From assembly GCF_947090775.1 (NCBI RefSeq), contig NZ_OX352321.1, forward strand, positions 992,001 to 1,056,000: a DNA stretch of 64,000 nt, written 5' to 3'. Within the stretch, counting starts at the first letter, position 1, and the number at the start of each line of letters is the position of its first letter. The translations under genes and the position numbers were made by a program. Shown piece by piece: positions 43,670 through 53,679 of the stretch. The notes under the pieces are model-generated. The model was given only the letters and a program-made list of their open reading frames with translations, ran no database searches and was not told the origin of the DNA. Source of the DNA: Pseudarthrobacter sp. MM222 (lineage in GTDB: Bacteria > Actinomycetota > Actinomycetes > Actinomycetales > Micrococcaceae).

Positions 43670-46600
43670 ATGGGGCTTTCCAACCGCGAGTATGTCGGCC
43701 GCGCTCTGGACACCTTGGCAACCAGCCTTGGTTCCTACATTGCAACAGTTCTGGAAGGTGTTGCGCCTGGCATTTCCTGGCCCAAGCTTCTGGAGCACAA
43801 GGACGCCAGCGCCGGCAGAACGCCGATAGCGTACTCGTCCACGGATTTGAGCGTGCAGCTCCGCGTCATGACCGAGTCTCTGGGATCCCTCGGTTACCCC
43901 TTCAACCTAGGCCACGACGCTCGCAGCTACACTTCGGAGCTTCGCCAGATACGTAACCTCTGGGCCCACAACGAGACTTTCAACGACGCGGACACCTTCC
44001 GCGCGCTGGATACGGCCGGCCGGCTGGCCAAGCACCTGGGGCTGGATGGCGCAGCCCAAGCACTCAGCGCCCTGCTCGATGAATACAGGTTGGGCGATAC
44101 CTCAGAAAGCGCAAGCGAAACCTCGGAAATCGGCGTCGGGAGTGCAGCAGAAGAGAAACCAGAACCACCCCAGCCGCTCGAGCACCCTACCAAGCAGCAT
44201 CCCGTCAGCGTTGAGATCACCGCCGCCGAGTCGCTCAGCTATGCGATGGTGCACAACGGCTTCAGGTTCGTACGGCAGATCAAAATCACGAACCCGGGCA
44301 CGGAGGTCCGAGGCGCTGTAGTCCGCGTGGAGGTCTTTGCCAGCACTGGCAGGATCTCAGAGGACTTCCAGCAGTACGTTGACCTCGCGGCTGGGCAGGC
44401 AATCGTCTTGGACGATGTTGACGTGCACGTGTCCGCCGCCACGATGTACGAGCTTTCGGATAAGCAGCCTGGCAGAGTGGTTGTCACAATCGAGTCCGGT
44501 GCGGCCGGTCCGGCGGCAACGGAACTAGGCAAGGCCGAAGCCCGCCTTCAGCTCCTCCCGGCCCAGCTATGGATAGCCGGCAGGGGTCTGGTCTCTTACG
44601 AATTCTTGGCTGCCTTCGTGCAGCCCCATCACCCGGCCATTTCCAAGCTGGTCTCCGAGGCCGCCGACCTTCTGGAGAGTGCTACTGGCAGCAGCGGCCT
44701 CGACGGCTATATGGACAGCGCCGAGCGGGTGGACGAAATTGTCTTCGCGATTGCCCGGGCAGCAAGCAATCGCGACATCCGCTACAGCATGCCACCCGCG
44801 AGTTGGGGCGTTCAGGGCCAACAGATCCGAACCCCTGCTCAGGTTCTGGAAGACCGCCTCGGAACCTGCCTAGATACGACGATTGTCATGGCAGCCGCAC
44901 TGGAGTTCTGCGGCATCGCACCGCTCCTGTGGCTCGTCAACGGGCACGCCTTCCTTGGGTACTGGCGGGAGGACGCATCGCTTTCAACCGCAGCTTCCGA
45001 TGATGTGCCCGAACTCATCAGCCTTGTTCAGCGTGGCTACATCGGTCTGATCGAAACCACTATGCTCACCGGCCGTCAGCTCATCACGCCAGCGTCGCTA
45101 CGCAGCAGCCCTGAGTCCGATTACATCGAAGCGGGACAAGAGAAGATTCAGGCGGTTACTGACATCCGGCGGGCCCGCTTTGATGGCATCCACCCCTTGC
45201 CTGCTCGGACCACTGGTGAGTCCGGCGAGCACGTCGTCTCCAACTACGTCCCGCAGGCCAAAGCTGGCCCCGTCGTGCCGGAGAAGCAAGGCAAGGTCGC
45301 CCGGGCTGACGGCATCGCGTCAAATGTTCCGCCGCGCGTCACGCAGTGGAAGAACGCGTTGCTGGACCTCAGCCTCAGAAACAGGCTCATCAACTTCACG
45401 GACGCGGCACGTTTCCCGCTAGCCGTTCCGAGCACATGGATTGGCCCGTTCGAAGACCTCGTCAACAATGGCACCCCCATCAGCCTGACTCCGTCCAACC
45501 AGATCAGCGCCGTCTACCAGGAACGCGGCATCCGCTTCGGCCGGGACCTTCCGCAGAACGAACTGATTAGCATGCTCAGCTCGAAGAAAGCCGTCTTTGC
45601 CGAGGTGACTGAGGAGGCCTACAACTCCAAAATGCGCGGCCTCGCTTACAAGGCCAAGACCCAGGCAGAAGAAACGGGCGCCAACAATCTTTATCTGGCT
45701 CTCGGCAGCCTGCTGTGGGAGCTCGATGGCCGAACGTTGCGCTCGCCGCTGGTGCTCGTCCCCGTCAACCTGACCTCGGCCGGAAAGAACGGGCTGTACC
45801 GGGTCACGCTGGACGAGGCCGGGCAGTCCACGCCCAACTACTGCCTTTTGGAAAAGCTTGCCCAGACGCACGGGCTTCGGATTCCTGGGCTGGCCGAACC
45901 CGCGGAGGACGGCTCCGGTATCGACCTCGATGCGGCCTTCAATTCCGTTCGGGAGGCCGTCTCCGCCAAGGGACTTGCCTTCCGGGTGGAGAACACGGTG
46001 GACCTGTCCATGCTGCAGTTCGCGAAGTTCCGTCTTTGGAAGGACCTGGACGAGAGCTGGGAGCAGTTCGCCAAAAACCGCCTCGTGGACCACCTCATAA
46101 GCAGCCCGACGGAGCTCTTCAACGATTCGACGAAGGTCGCAGAAGAAACGGACCTCGATGCTCTATCTGCACAGTGCCCCATTCCGGCCGACTCGTCGCA
46201 GCTGCAAGCTGTCGCATCGGCGGTAGCCGGCCACACCTTCGTCCTCGAAGGACCTCCCGGTACGGGCAAGTCCCAGACCATCACCAACCTGCTCACCCGC
46301 GCGATCGTTGAGGGTAAGCGTGTTTTGTTCGTGGCCGAGAAGCGCGCCGCCCTGGATGTTGTGCAGAAGCGCCTCGAAGAGGTGGGCATGGGCCCCTTCT
46401 CTCTTGACCTCCACGACAAGGGCAGTAAACCCGCGGCCGTCCGCGCCCAAATCAAGCACGCGTTGGAGCTGCGTCTGGATTCCGACGCCCAGCAGCTGGA
46501 CACCGCTTCTACTGACCTCGCCTCCGCGCGTCGCGGTCTCGTCCGCTATGCCAGCCGTCTCCACGAGGAAAACGGCGCACAGCTCTCCCTGTACAGTGCC

Positions 46601-49600
46601 CGGACCAAAGCCTTGACGTTCGATCCAGATAACTCGGCGCTCCCACTGACTGTGGAGTTCACGGCTTCCGCGAATGAGACTGTCCTCGAGCCCGTCCGTG
46701 CAGTGCTACGAGAGCTGCCCGAATACACCGACCGGGCACGTCCTGCCGGGAATCACCCCTGGAGGTTCGTCGCTTCCGCCGCCAGCGATGACGCAAACGA
46801 TCAACTGACCGGCGCCGGACAGCGCATCGACGCGGCGCTCGACGTCGTCCGTTCCGTCGAGGGGCTAACCGGCGTCGTTTCGTCCGCCACGTCTCCTTCC
46901 GAACTCCGCGTCCTTGCTGCGCTGCTCGAGGACCGCAGCGTGCCGGTGGAAACGCTCGACGTCGTTAGGTCTGGGCAGTGGTCCGCTGGAGCTCAGCACT
47001 TGGAGCAGCTGGTCTCAGCCTTCGCAGCGGTAAACCATCCCGGTCTGGAAAAGGTCGGGCCGGAGGCCATGGACCTGCCGCTCCAGGACATCCTCGGCCG
47101 CGCAGAGCAAGCTGCGGCCAGCGGATTCTTCGGACGCAAGAAGCGGATGTTGGCAGTAGTCGCGGAACTTGACGCCGTGGTGCGCCCGGGAGCGGATGTC
47201 CGGCCAAAGGAGCTGGTGCCACTGCTGCAGAACCTGGTTGTCGCGCAGCAGCAGATCCGCGGACTTCAGACTGAAGCCCAAGCCGTTCCCGGTATGGCAG
47301 TCCCTCAGGGCTGGAACCCGTTGACCGAGGCAGGGCAGCAAGCGCTGGAGCACAGGCTGGGATGGCTGCGTTGGGCCGCGCAGGCTGTCCAACCCCACGC
47401 GGGCGACAACAAAGTCACCTTCCAAGCTGCTATGCGCGCCTTCCTCGACGATGGCCAACCGGTTCATGAGAACGTGATTGCCTGGCTGTACGAGCTCGCG
47501 TCAGCTTGGGAACTCTTGACGGAGCTCCCGGCTCTAGATGTATCCGATGTTGACCGCTGGACGGGAAACAAAGGATTCCTGGGTGTCTGGGGCAGCACCC
47601 GAACCGCCCGCGGCCTCGACGCCACCGGGTCCCGCACCCTGGAGCGTTGGCTGGAACTGCTGCGCCACGTCGAGCCGCTGCAATCCGTGGGCTTACACGG
47701 AGTTCGCACCGCAATTCTGGACGGCGAGCTTGACGCGGATGACGCCGCCACGGCATTCGAACGCGGGCTGGCCGAAAGCTCCCTCGAAGAACGCACTCTA
47801 GCAACCGGGCTGCAGGATTTTGACGCTCAAGCCCACGAGCGAACAATTGACCGGTTCAGTACCCGAGCCACGCTGGTACGCGAACTCCTCAAGCGCAACC
47901 TTGCCGCCGGCGTCGTGAGCTCACGGCGAGTATCGACGTCGTCGACCTCCGGACGAATGGGGGAGCTGCAGCGACAGCTGACCAGGCAACGCGGCGGCCT
48001 CACCGTCCGCAAGCTGATGGAAAGCTACGCCGACCTCATCACCCAAATCATGCCCTGCACGCTCGTGAGTCCGGACTCCGTCGCACGGTTCTTCCCGGCA
48101 CGAGCCGACCTCTTTGACATTGTGGTGTTCGATGAGGCCTCACAGATCCGGGTGGCAGACGCCGTCGGTGCCATCGGCCGAGGCGCCTCGGTAGTGGTGG
48201 TGGGCGACAGCAAGCAGATGCCCCCGACGTCGTTTGCGGAATCGTCCAGCGATTCCCTCGACGATGCGGAGAGCGAAGTCACCGCTGTCGAGGACATGGA
48301 GTCCATCCTGTCCGAATGCGTTGAGGCGCGCGTGCCGCGCCAGTGGCTGTCCTGGCACTACCGCAGCCAGGATGAATCGCTCATCGCGTTCAGCAACCAG
48401 CAGTACTACGAGAGCAAGCTGTCGTCGTTCCCCGGCCCCTCCCACGGAGCCCCGGACCCCGGACTGCAGGGTCACGGCGTGAACTTCGTGCGCGTGGACG
48501 GCCAGTTCCATCGGTCCGGAACTTCGAAGGTGCTGCGGACCAATCCGATCGAGGCGAAGGCCGTGGTGGCGGAAGTGCGGCGGCGGTTCGACGGCGGCAC
48601 TGATTCGCCCTCCGTGGGAGTGGTGACGTTCAACCTGCAGCAGCGGGCCTTGATTGAAAGCCTCCTGCGCGACACAGACGATCCCCGCATCATCAAAGCG
48701 CTGGACGAAGACTCCGAAGGCCTCTTTGTGAAGAACCTCGAGAACGTCCAGGGTGACGAGCGCGACGTCATTCTCTTCTCGACAGGATTCAGCAAGAACG
48801 ACAAGGGCTACCTGCCCTTGAACTTTGGACCGTTGAACCGGGCCGGTGGTGAACGGCGCCTCAATGTCGCCGTGACCCGTGCGCGGCGGCAGGTGATCGT
48901 GTTCTCCAGCTTCAGCCCGTCCGAGTTGCGGGCCGAGGAGACGAGCTCCGTCGGGATCAAGCACCTGCGCTCCTATTTGGACCTTGCCGAGCACGGAACC
49001 GGCGCGCTGCCCTACGACGGACGTCGCACTATCGCAGTGGACCTTCACCGGGAAGAAATCGCCGACGCGCTCCGGGACCGCGGTTACGCCGTTGCCACCG
49101 ACGTTGGGCTGTCCGACTTCAAGGTCGACATCAGTCTGGCTTCGCTGGATGCCCCGGACCGGCCGTTGATGGCCATCCTCCTGGACAGTCCGGCGTGGGC
49201 CGCACGGCGGACTGCGGGGGACAGGGACGGCCTGCCGGGCGACGTTCTTACCCGGATGATGCGCTGGCCTTCGGTTCAGCGGGTCTGGCTGCCAGCGTGG
49301 ATCAGCGACCGCGAAGCAGTGTTGGACAAATTGCAGATGGCGTTCGTTGAGGCGGCGGCATCGGTGGTGGCGCGTCCGACGCTGTCCAGCTCCGTTGATG
49401 TACTTCCGAGCGGTGAGCCGGCTGTCATCTTGCCGACGCCCACCCAGAGCGGTGACCTCAGCCATGTTTCTGCGACCTCTCCCGCGCCATTGCTGGCGGC
49501 ACAGGTGGGTGGCTCCAAGATCGCGACGGCCGTCGTCGAACCCGAGCGTCCTGCGTATGAGCCATGGGCGGTCCGGCGGTTCGGCAGTATTGATGTTTTG

Positions 49601-50098
49601 GACAGCCTGCCGTCGCGTCGGTCGATTGCTTCCGTGCGGGAGGCGGTTCGCGCCATCGTGGAGGCTGAGGGACCGATTCATCAGGAGCGGCTCGCTAGAT
49701 TGGCCTGTGCCGCCTTCAGCCTGAATAAGGTAAACGCCCAACGTGCCAATTCTGTTTTGGATGTCCTGGATACGTCTGTGCACCGCTGCGACGATGACGG
49801 CTTCATCTGGGACGCCTCCATTGACCGGGAGGAATGGTCAGAGTTCCGGACTAACGGGCAGGACGTTGATCGGAAGCCGGAACACATCAGCGTGGTGGAG
49901 CTTCGCAATGCGATGGCGGAGATCGTGCGGCTGTCCGGTGGAATCTCCGTCAGCGAACTGCACCGGGAGACGATCCGACGGTTTGGTGGAAAGCGGCGGA
50001 CCGCCGGCATCACCGCTCGGCTCAATGAAGGCCTTCAGTACGGCGTGGACACCGAGCGGCTTGAGCTGCGCGGCGATGTCGTGCATCTGGCCGTGTAG
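43670..50098 (+). CDS. HEPN/transglutaminase-like/UPF1-type helicase/nuclease giant protein (DUF4011, DUF3320)
   Basis: 2,142 residues from ATG 43670 with GGGGGAA upstream. Order of domains: a Swt1-type HEPN at about 5-125 with the RNase motif R95-x4-H100 (RNLWAH); a beta-rich region; a transglutaminase-like segment at about 387-435 (LEDRLGTCLDTTIVMAA, NGHAFLGYW); DUF4011 at about 556-580 (WKNALLDLSLRNRLINFTD); a UPF1-like superfamily 1 helicase with EGPPGTGKS near 860, VVFDEASQIRVADA near 1485 and VTRARRQVIVFS near 1737; an REase-like fold near 1794-1870 (IADALRDRGYAV...FKVDISLA); and DUF3320 near 1990-2055. Such HEPN-helicase-nuclease proteins occur in defence islands, and the HEPN suggests an RNA-cleaving suicide output. 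It is monocistronic. Confidence 0.85.
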   Translation: MGLSNREYVGRALDTLATSLGSYIATVLEGVAPGISWPKLLEHKDASAGRTPIAYSSTDLSVQLRVMTESLGSLGYPFNLGHDARSYTSELRQIRNLWAHNETFNDADTFRALDTAGRLAKHLGLDGAAQALSALLDEYRLGDTSESASETSEIGVGSAAEEKPEPPQPLEHPTKQHPVSVEITAAESLSYAMVHNGFRFVRQIKITNPGTEVRGAVVRVEVFASTGRISEDFQQYVDLAAGQAIVLDDVDVHVSAATMYELSDKQPGRVVVTIESGAAGPAATELGKAEARLQLLPAQLWIAGRGLVSYEFLAAFVQPHHPAISKLVSEAADLLESATGSSGLDGYMDSAERVDEIVFAIARAASNRDIRYSMPPASWGVQGQQIRTPAQVLEDRLGTCLDTTIVMAAALEFCGIAPLLWLVNGHAFLGYWREDASLSTAASDDVPELISLVQRGYIGLIETTMLTGRQLITPASLRSSPESDYIEAGQEKIQAVTDIRRARFDGIHPLPARTTGESGEHVVSNYVPQAKAGPVVPEKQGKVARADGIASNVPPRVTQWKNALLDLSLRNRLINFTDAARFPLAVPSTWIGPFEDLVNNGTPISLTPSNQISAVYQERGIRFGRDLPQNELISMLSSKKAVFAEVTEEAYNSKMRGLAYKAKTQAEETGANNLYLALGSLLWELDGRTLRSPLVLVPVNLTSAGKNGLYRVTLDEAGQSTPNYCLLEKLAQTHGLRIPGLAEPAEDGSGIDLDAAFNSVREAVSAKGLAFRVENTVDLSMLQFAKFRLWKDLDESWEQFAKNRLVDHLISSPTELFNDSTKVAEETDLDALSAQCPIPADSSQLQAVASAVAGHTFVLEGPPGTGKSQTITNLLTRAIVEGKRVLFVAEKRAALDVVQKRLEEVGMGPFSLDLHDKGSKPAAVRAQIKHALELRLDSDAQQLDTASTDLASARRGLVRYASRLHEENGAQLSLYSARTKALTFDPDNSALPLTVEFTASANETVLEPVRAVLRELPEYTDRARPAGNHPWRFVASAASDDANDQLTGAGQRIDAALDVVRSVEGLTGVVSSATSPSELRVLAALLEDRSVPVETLDVVRSGQWSAGAQHLEQLVSAFAAVNHPGLEKVGPEAMDLPLQDILGRAEQAAASGFFGRKKRMLAVVAELDAVVRPGADVRPKELVPLLQNLVVAQQQIRGLQTEAQAVPGMAVPQGWNPLTEAGQQALEHRLGWLRWAAQAVQPHAGDNKVTFQAAMRAFLDDGQPVHENVIAWLYELASAWELLTELPALDVSDVDRWTGNKGFLGVWGSTRTARGLDATGSRTLERWLELLRHVEPLQSVGLHGVRTAILDGELDADDAATAFERGLAESSLEERTLATGLQDFDAQAHERTIDRFSTRATLVRELLKRNLAAGVVSSRRVSTSSTSGRMGELQRQLTRQRGGLTVRKLMESYADLITQIMPCTLVSPDSVARFFPARADLFDIVVFDEASQIRVADAVGAIGRGASVVVVGDSKQMPPTSFAESSSDSLDDAESEVTAVEDMESILSECVEARVPRQWLSWHYRSQDESLIAFSNQQYYESKLSSFPGPSHGAPDPGLQGHGVNFVRVDGQFHRSGTSKVLRTNPIEAKAVVAEVRRRFDGGTDSPSVGVVTFNLQQRALIESLLRDTDDPRIIKALDEDSEGLFVKNLENVQGDERDVILFSTGFSKNDKGYLPLNFGPLNRAGGERRLNVAVTRARRQVIVFSSFSPSELRAEETSSVGIKHLRSYLDLAEHGTGALPYDGRRTIAVDLHREEIADALRDRGYAVATDVGLSDFKVDISLASLDAPDRPLMAILLDSPAWAARRTAGDRDGLPGDVLTRMMRWPSVQRVWLPAWISDREAVLDKLQMAFVEAAASVVARPTLSSSVDVLPSGEPAVILPTPTQSGDLSHVSATSPAPLLAAQVGGSKIATAVVEPERPAYEPWAVRRFGSIDVLDSLPSRRSIASVREAVRAIVEAEGPIHQERLARLACAAFSLNKVNAQRANSVLDVLDTSVHRCDDDGFIWDASIDREEWSEFRTNGQDVDRKPEHISVVELRNAMAEIVRLSGGISVSELHRETIRRFGGKRRTAGITARLNEGLQYGVDTERLELRGDVVHLAV

Positions 50099-50264
50099 GC
50101 GTCCCGCTCCATCAACTAGCGTCTCAGCTCCGAGAGCACAGATCGCTGAGGACCGGGATGGGGCCGACACTTGCTCAGTTCATCAGGTGCAATGAGGCCG
50201 CTTGGTCTCATCGATGTGGCAAGGTAGTTTCCGGTGTGAATTTCGTGGACTAGGGGGACGCCGC

Positions 50265-50858
50265 ATGATAAAGCTTTCAGAATTGACGAAGAGACAAAAA
50301 TGGCTTTGGGGAAGTGGCATAGTTCTGGCCCTGGCTGCCGTCGGTTCGATCGTGGGCCCGGCTGATGACTCTCCCGGCGCTGCCACCAGCACCACGGTAA
50401 ATCCGGCTTGGACGCCCGCTGCTCCGTCCCCGAGCCTCGTGGAAGCCCCAAGTCCGACTCAGAAGCAGCCAGCGAAGACTGTGGGCACGCCGTCGGCGCC
50501 GGCTGTGCCAGAAAAATCTGATCTGCAGTTGGCTGCATGGGCGGATGATATTGATCGGGACGCCCGCGCCCAGTTTGGAGTGAAGACCTGGCAACAGTTG
50601 TGCACCGCCAGGATCGTGGGCGACAACTGGGGCTGTCTTGTCATGGATATGGATGCCGAGCAGGAAGGATCGCTGACGGTCTTACTCAACATCGACAAGA
50701 ACGCGCCGGACGCTAAAAGATTCGGTGAGAGTGCCGCGCACGCGCTGTTCAAATTGCTCGGAGACCACCCAGAGCTGGAATGGATCCAAGCCGTTCATGC
50801 AACAGGGGGACCGTTGGCCACAGTACACCGCTCCACCGCCCTGCCGAACGAAAAATAG
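50265..50858 (+). CDS. Predicted membrane-anchored extracytoplasmic protein
   Basis: 197 residues from ATG 50265, which has GGGGGA at proper spacing; an earlier frame start at 50202 is unlikely. A basic N-terminus and one membrane helix (about 14-32, LWGSGIVLALAAVGSIV) are followed by an Ala/Pro/Ser/Thr-rich linker to about residue 95. A compact C-terminal domain of about 100 residues follows, with two cysteines (QQLCTARIVGDNWGCLVMD) that could form a disulfide outside the cell. The family is not recognised. It lies just after the giant helicase gene but has its own leader and codon use like the chromosome, so it may mark the edge of the island. Confidence 0.7.
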   Translation: MIKLSELTKRQKWLWGSGIVLALAAVGSIVGPADDSPGAATSTTVNPAWTPAAPSPSLVEAPSPTQKQPAKTVGTPSAPAVPEKSDLQLAAWADDIDRDARAQFGVKTWQQLCTARIVGDNWGCLVMDMDAEQEGSLTVLLNIDKNAPDAKRFGESAAHALFKLLGDHPELEWIQAVHATGGPLATVHRSTALPNEK

Positions 50859-51198
50859 AGCACAGTGTAGGCCTTCCCTCGGAAACGCCAGAGGGGCACT
50901 TTGCGGCTCGTCAGTCGATGGATCGCAGCTTCAGCTGGGTCGGCTATCAAAGCCAAAGCACGGTTTTGTCCGTCGAGCAAGCGGCTGAAGAACCCAATGT
51001 TGGTGCGCCCTTGGTTCACTGCGTGCTGCTCAAGACCGAGAACTGCGCGGAATCCCAGGATGTGGCCAGTGGGTCGGGACCTGCGACCTTGAGGACTACC
51101 ACCGGCGCGCATGAGAGCAAAGTTCGGAGGGGCCCCACCTGGACATTTCAGTGACGATATGAAGGGACCACGAATCGCATGAAAGGCAACCCTGGATC
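50859..51198 (+). other. Intergenic region with a possible gene remnant
   Basis: About 340 bp. An open frame ending at 51154 reads like protein for some 70 codons (RSFSWVGYQSQSTVLSVEQA, then GAPLVHCVLLKTENC). It has no good start signal and no recognised family, so it may be a remnant or a small gene starting near ATG 50918. Confidence 0.25.
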
Positions 51199-52038
51199 AT
51201 GAGTACGCACGAGGAGCAATTCGGGGCTTTGGGCTTCACCTGGGACTGGGACCCTGCTTGGGGATCAGTGCCCGAAGCAGGAAATGGTCGCCTGTACTCC
51301 TTCGAGGAAGCAACGCCCCGCTACGTCCATAACATCACTGCGGCAAACGGAAATCCTATAACGCTTCCGGAGATACACATTATGCAGTCAGCCATGACAG
51401 TTGGCGGCCGCCGGCTTGAAGACCACGAAGAAGTGGTCAACCTGCTGAAAGCATTCGGCTACGTACGGAGGCGTAGTGATCGGGATCCTAAGGGCACGCA
51501 AGCGTTCACTGTGGATAGGAAGATAGTGAGCATAATCCACGAAATCGCCCTGCGGCATGAAGATGCTGACCCGGGCAAGTTTCGAGGCGAAGGTCACTCC
51601 GGCGTAACAATGACCTTCCAAGTTGGAAGCGCATTCTGCCCGACACAGAGCGATGACGGAGGCGAAGAACTCCGGCAGGAATTCGCAGTAGCGCGCGAGT
51701 TCCTTAACGCAATGGTTGACCCTATAGAAAAAGCCCTAGCCTACTATTGCTTGGGCGTTCGAAACAGATTTTTCCTTGACGGCAACAAACGGGCGGCTTT
51801 GTTGACCGCCAACGGGTTGCTACTGCAAGCGGGGCGCGCCGTCGTCACTGTCGAGCCGTCGGGGCTAACCGCCCTCAACGAGATCATCCGAGAATTCCTA
51901 TATGAGGGGGATGCAACGCCAGTAATGGCGGCACTCGCCGCGCACATAGACACCGAGTCGTCAGGCAAAGGGAGGACTCTTCAAAAACAGAGAGCCGCTC
52001 GCCGAGCAAAAGCGCTACTCGCACGGGAAGGAGCGTAG
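51199..52038 (+). CDS. Fic/DOC-fold protein with Arg replacing the catalytic His
   Basis: 279 residues. A Fic-type helical core surrounds the signature RFFLDGNKRAALL at 190-202. In catalytic Fic enzymes this reads HPFxDGNxR; here the His that deprotonates the target hydroxyl is Arg190, and Pro is Phe. The phosphate-binding GN-K-R portion is retained, so nucleotide binding may persist while classical AMP transfer should not. No inhibitory (S/T)xxxE(G/N) helix was identified. The N-terminal 60 residues (WDWDPAWG, PRYVHNITAANG, LPEIH) are unlike common Fic proteins. ATG 51199 has only a weak ribosome-binding site. No antitoxin partner is adjacent. It lies in the degraded strip right of the island. 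Confidence 0.75.
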   Translation: MSTHEEQFGALGFTWDWDPAWGSVPEAGNGRLYSFEEATPRYVHNITAANGNPITLPEIHIMQSAMTVGGRRLEDHEEVVNLLKAFGYVRRRSDRDPKGTQAFTVDRKIVSIIHEIALRHEDADPGKFRGEGHSGVTMTFQVGSAFCPTQSDDGGEELRQEFAVAREFLNAMVDPIEKALAYYCLGVRNRFFLDGNKRAALLTANGLLLQAGRAVVTVEPSGLTALNEIIREFLYEGDATPVMAALAAHIDTESSGKGRTLQKQRAARRAKALLAREGA

Positions 52039-52094
52039 TTCGTGCACCCAGTCCGGGGCGCGCACCCAATGAATGCGCCCTTGAGTGAGACAGG

Positions 52095-53306
52095 CTAGGG
52101 AGCCTCTTCAGGCTTCTCATCCATCAATTCGGGAACATCGGTGCTTGGTGACCGTTTGGCCTCTATTTGGCTCGCCGCGCGGATGACAACATCACCGCCG
52201 ACCTTTGCGATCCCAACCGGGACTGCCTTGGCGACTCAAGAAACCGCCGTCGTATAGGTTTTTGCGAAATCCGGTAGCGACTTCCGCCACGTCTCGCGTT
52301 CAACTTTGCCTCTTAGCAAGCCATTCAGGCCGTATATTTTCCGCGAATAGGCCGAGCAGGCGGCTAGCGCTTTCAGCTGAGTCCAGAAGCGAGCGACTCT
52401 TCTGCGGACTCCGAAGACGCTCAAAATCGCTGACGTTGGCCGCGGATGTCAACGCATCCAGCAACGACTGCAGCTGGCTTGCGGCTGCTAGCTCCCGCCT
52501 GGCAACGGACCCTTGGATTGGCGAGGCATGTGGCTCGACCGCTCATGGATCACGTTCACAATGAACAAGCTCAAGTGTTTCGAGGCGCTGCTGATTCGCT
52601 TGGCACGCGGCTAGTATCACGAGCCTTGAACGAAGTTCTTTTTCGGCAACGGCCTCAGCAGTGCTGGCCTTCGAACGACCATTCAGGGACTGAGTCAGGT
52701 TCTCGATCTGTGCCAAGGCATGCGAACTAGCTTGTGCCAATGCCGTCGCATGACCTGCGACTTGGGACCACGCCGTGTCAGTGATTTTGCCGGTCTCTTC
52801 GTATAGCTCGAATGCGCGAAGGAGTACTTGCGTGAGGCCCTGTACGTCGCCGACGGCCCGGGCCCTGTTGTCGTCAAGAAGGCGATCAAGTTTGACGTCC
52901 ATGGCTTGCGCCAGTTCCTCAAGGTACGCGACCGCGTTTCTAAGTGCCATCGTTGCGGTCAGGGTCGCAAGGTTGGATATTACAAGCGGATTCATGCCGC
53001 CGGTGGTGAACTGCGCGCACGAATCTATCTGCCCTATCGCCCCACGGAGCACTCCGGTGAAGACGCCATCCTGGGAGAGATTGAATTTCGCCAACTCGAC
53101 AAGTCGTTGATAAGACTCGGGCGTGAGTTGCACCCAGCTGCCGTCTAAAGACGACAAGACCGAGCCTCGCCCTGTGGCATTCGTGACCAGATCGGCGGTT
53201 CCCCTGCCCACTTTCCCCGCCTGGTTGGCGTCAACGTCCAACCGCGAAAGGAGAGTGCTGATCAGGTCGGGGTCCCCTGCCAGAACGGCAGTGCCCTCGG
53301 AGACAT
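52095..53306 (-). pseudogene. Degraded gene of unknown family, at least four lesions
   Basis: One ancestral gene of about 400 codons can be followed on the minus strand. From ATG 53306 an extra TC dinucleotide (ATG-TCTC-CGAG) throws the start out of frame. Reading then continues cleanly, including GRGTADLVTNATGRGSVLSS, to an in-frame TGA at 52543-52545. The same frame resumes with protein-like sequence (RRELAAASQLQSLLDALTSA) to 52300. A one-base shift near 52305 leads to ERETWRKSLPDFAKTY, a second in-frame TGA at 52236-52238, and a final segment (VPVGIAKVGGDVVIRAASQI) ending at TAG 52095. A TTG at 53241 could start a shorter product. The protein family has no function known to me. Confidence 0.65.
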
Positions 53307-53364
53307 GCTGCCGAAAACACCAGAGCCATAATGACGGTCACGTTGGGCTCGCTCGGAGTCCAGG

Positions 53365-53540
53365 TCACCTTCTTCGACGAGTGAGCGCTGTCAGGCTGAT
53401 ATGCGCAGGTTGGTTTCGGCAAGACGAGGGTCGGCTTGAGGGTGCCGCTAGGATGCGGTGGCGCGACGCGGCGTAGCCGTCCCACCTGTCCATGGAGACG
53501 ACGTCGATCTCCGGGGTTCCGGTTCTCCTTAAGCGCTGAA
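53365..53540 (-). pseudogene. Short coding relic, possibly PhoD-like phosphatase
   Basis: Next to repeat copy A, the minus strand encodes TPEIDVVSMDRWDGYAASRH, reminiscent of the D-x-WDGY-x-A-x-R block in PhoD-type alkaline phosphatases. The surrounding frame quickly loses protein character. It is too short to be sure. The remainder of 53307-53646 holds no other supported gene. Confidence 0.25.
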
Positions 53541-53679
53541 GGCCCAATTCAACCAAAGTGCGGGACACTGGAAGTCCCGAGCCATGAGAGCGGGCCACCT
53601 TGATTGGTCTCTAGCATGAAGCCGACGGCTTCATCCGGCCGAGCCCATGGGATTGAGCGGTGCCGGCGGCGCCGGCCAT
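53541..53679. repeat. Interspersed ~139-bp repeat, copy A
   Basis: This stretch aligns in the same orientation with 56701-56836. Both run from GGCCCA(A/G)TTC through AAAGTGCG, CTGGAA, GCGGGCCACC and GACGGCTTCATCCGGCCGA to ATTGAGCGG and a GC-rich end. The element contains GAAGCCG-A-CGGCTTC, a near-perfect hairpin. It carries no transposase and may be an insertion-sequence end or a small non-autonomous element. Confidence 0.7.

Noticed and set aside
48140..49783. Long minus-strand frame of 547 codons
   Set aside because: Antisense to the HEPN-helicase-nuclease gene with no recognisable domain; the sense frame has clear helicase motifs.
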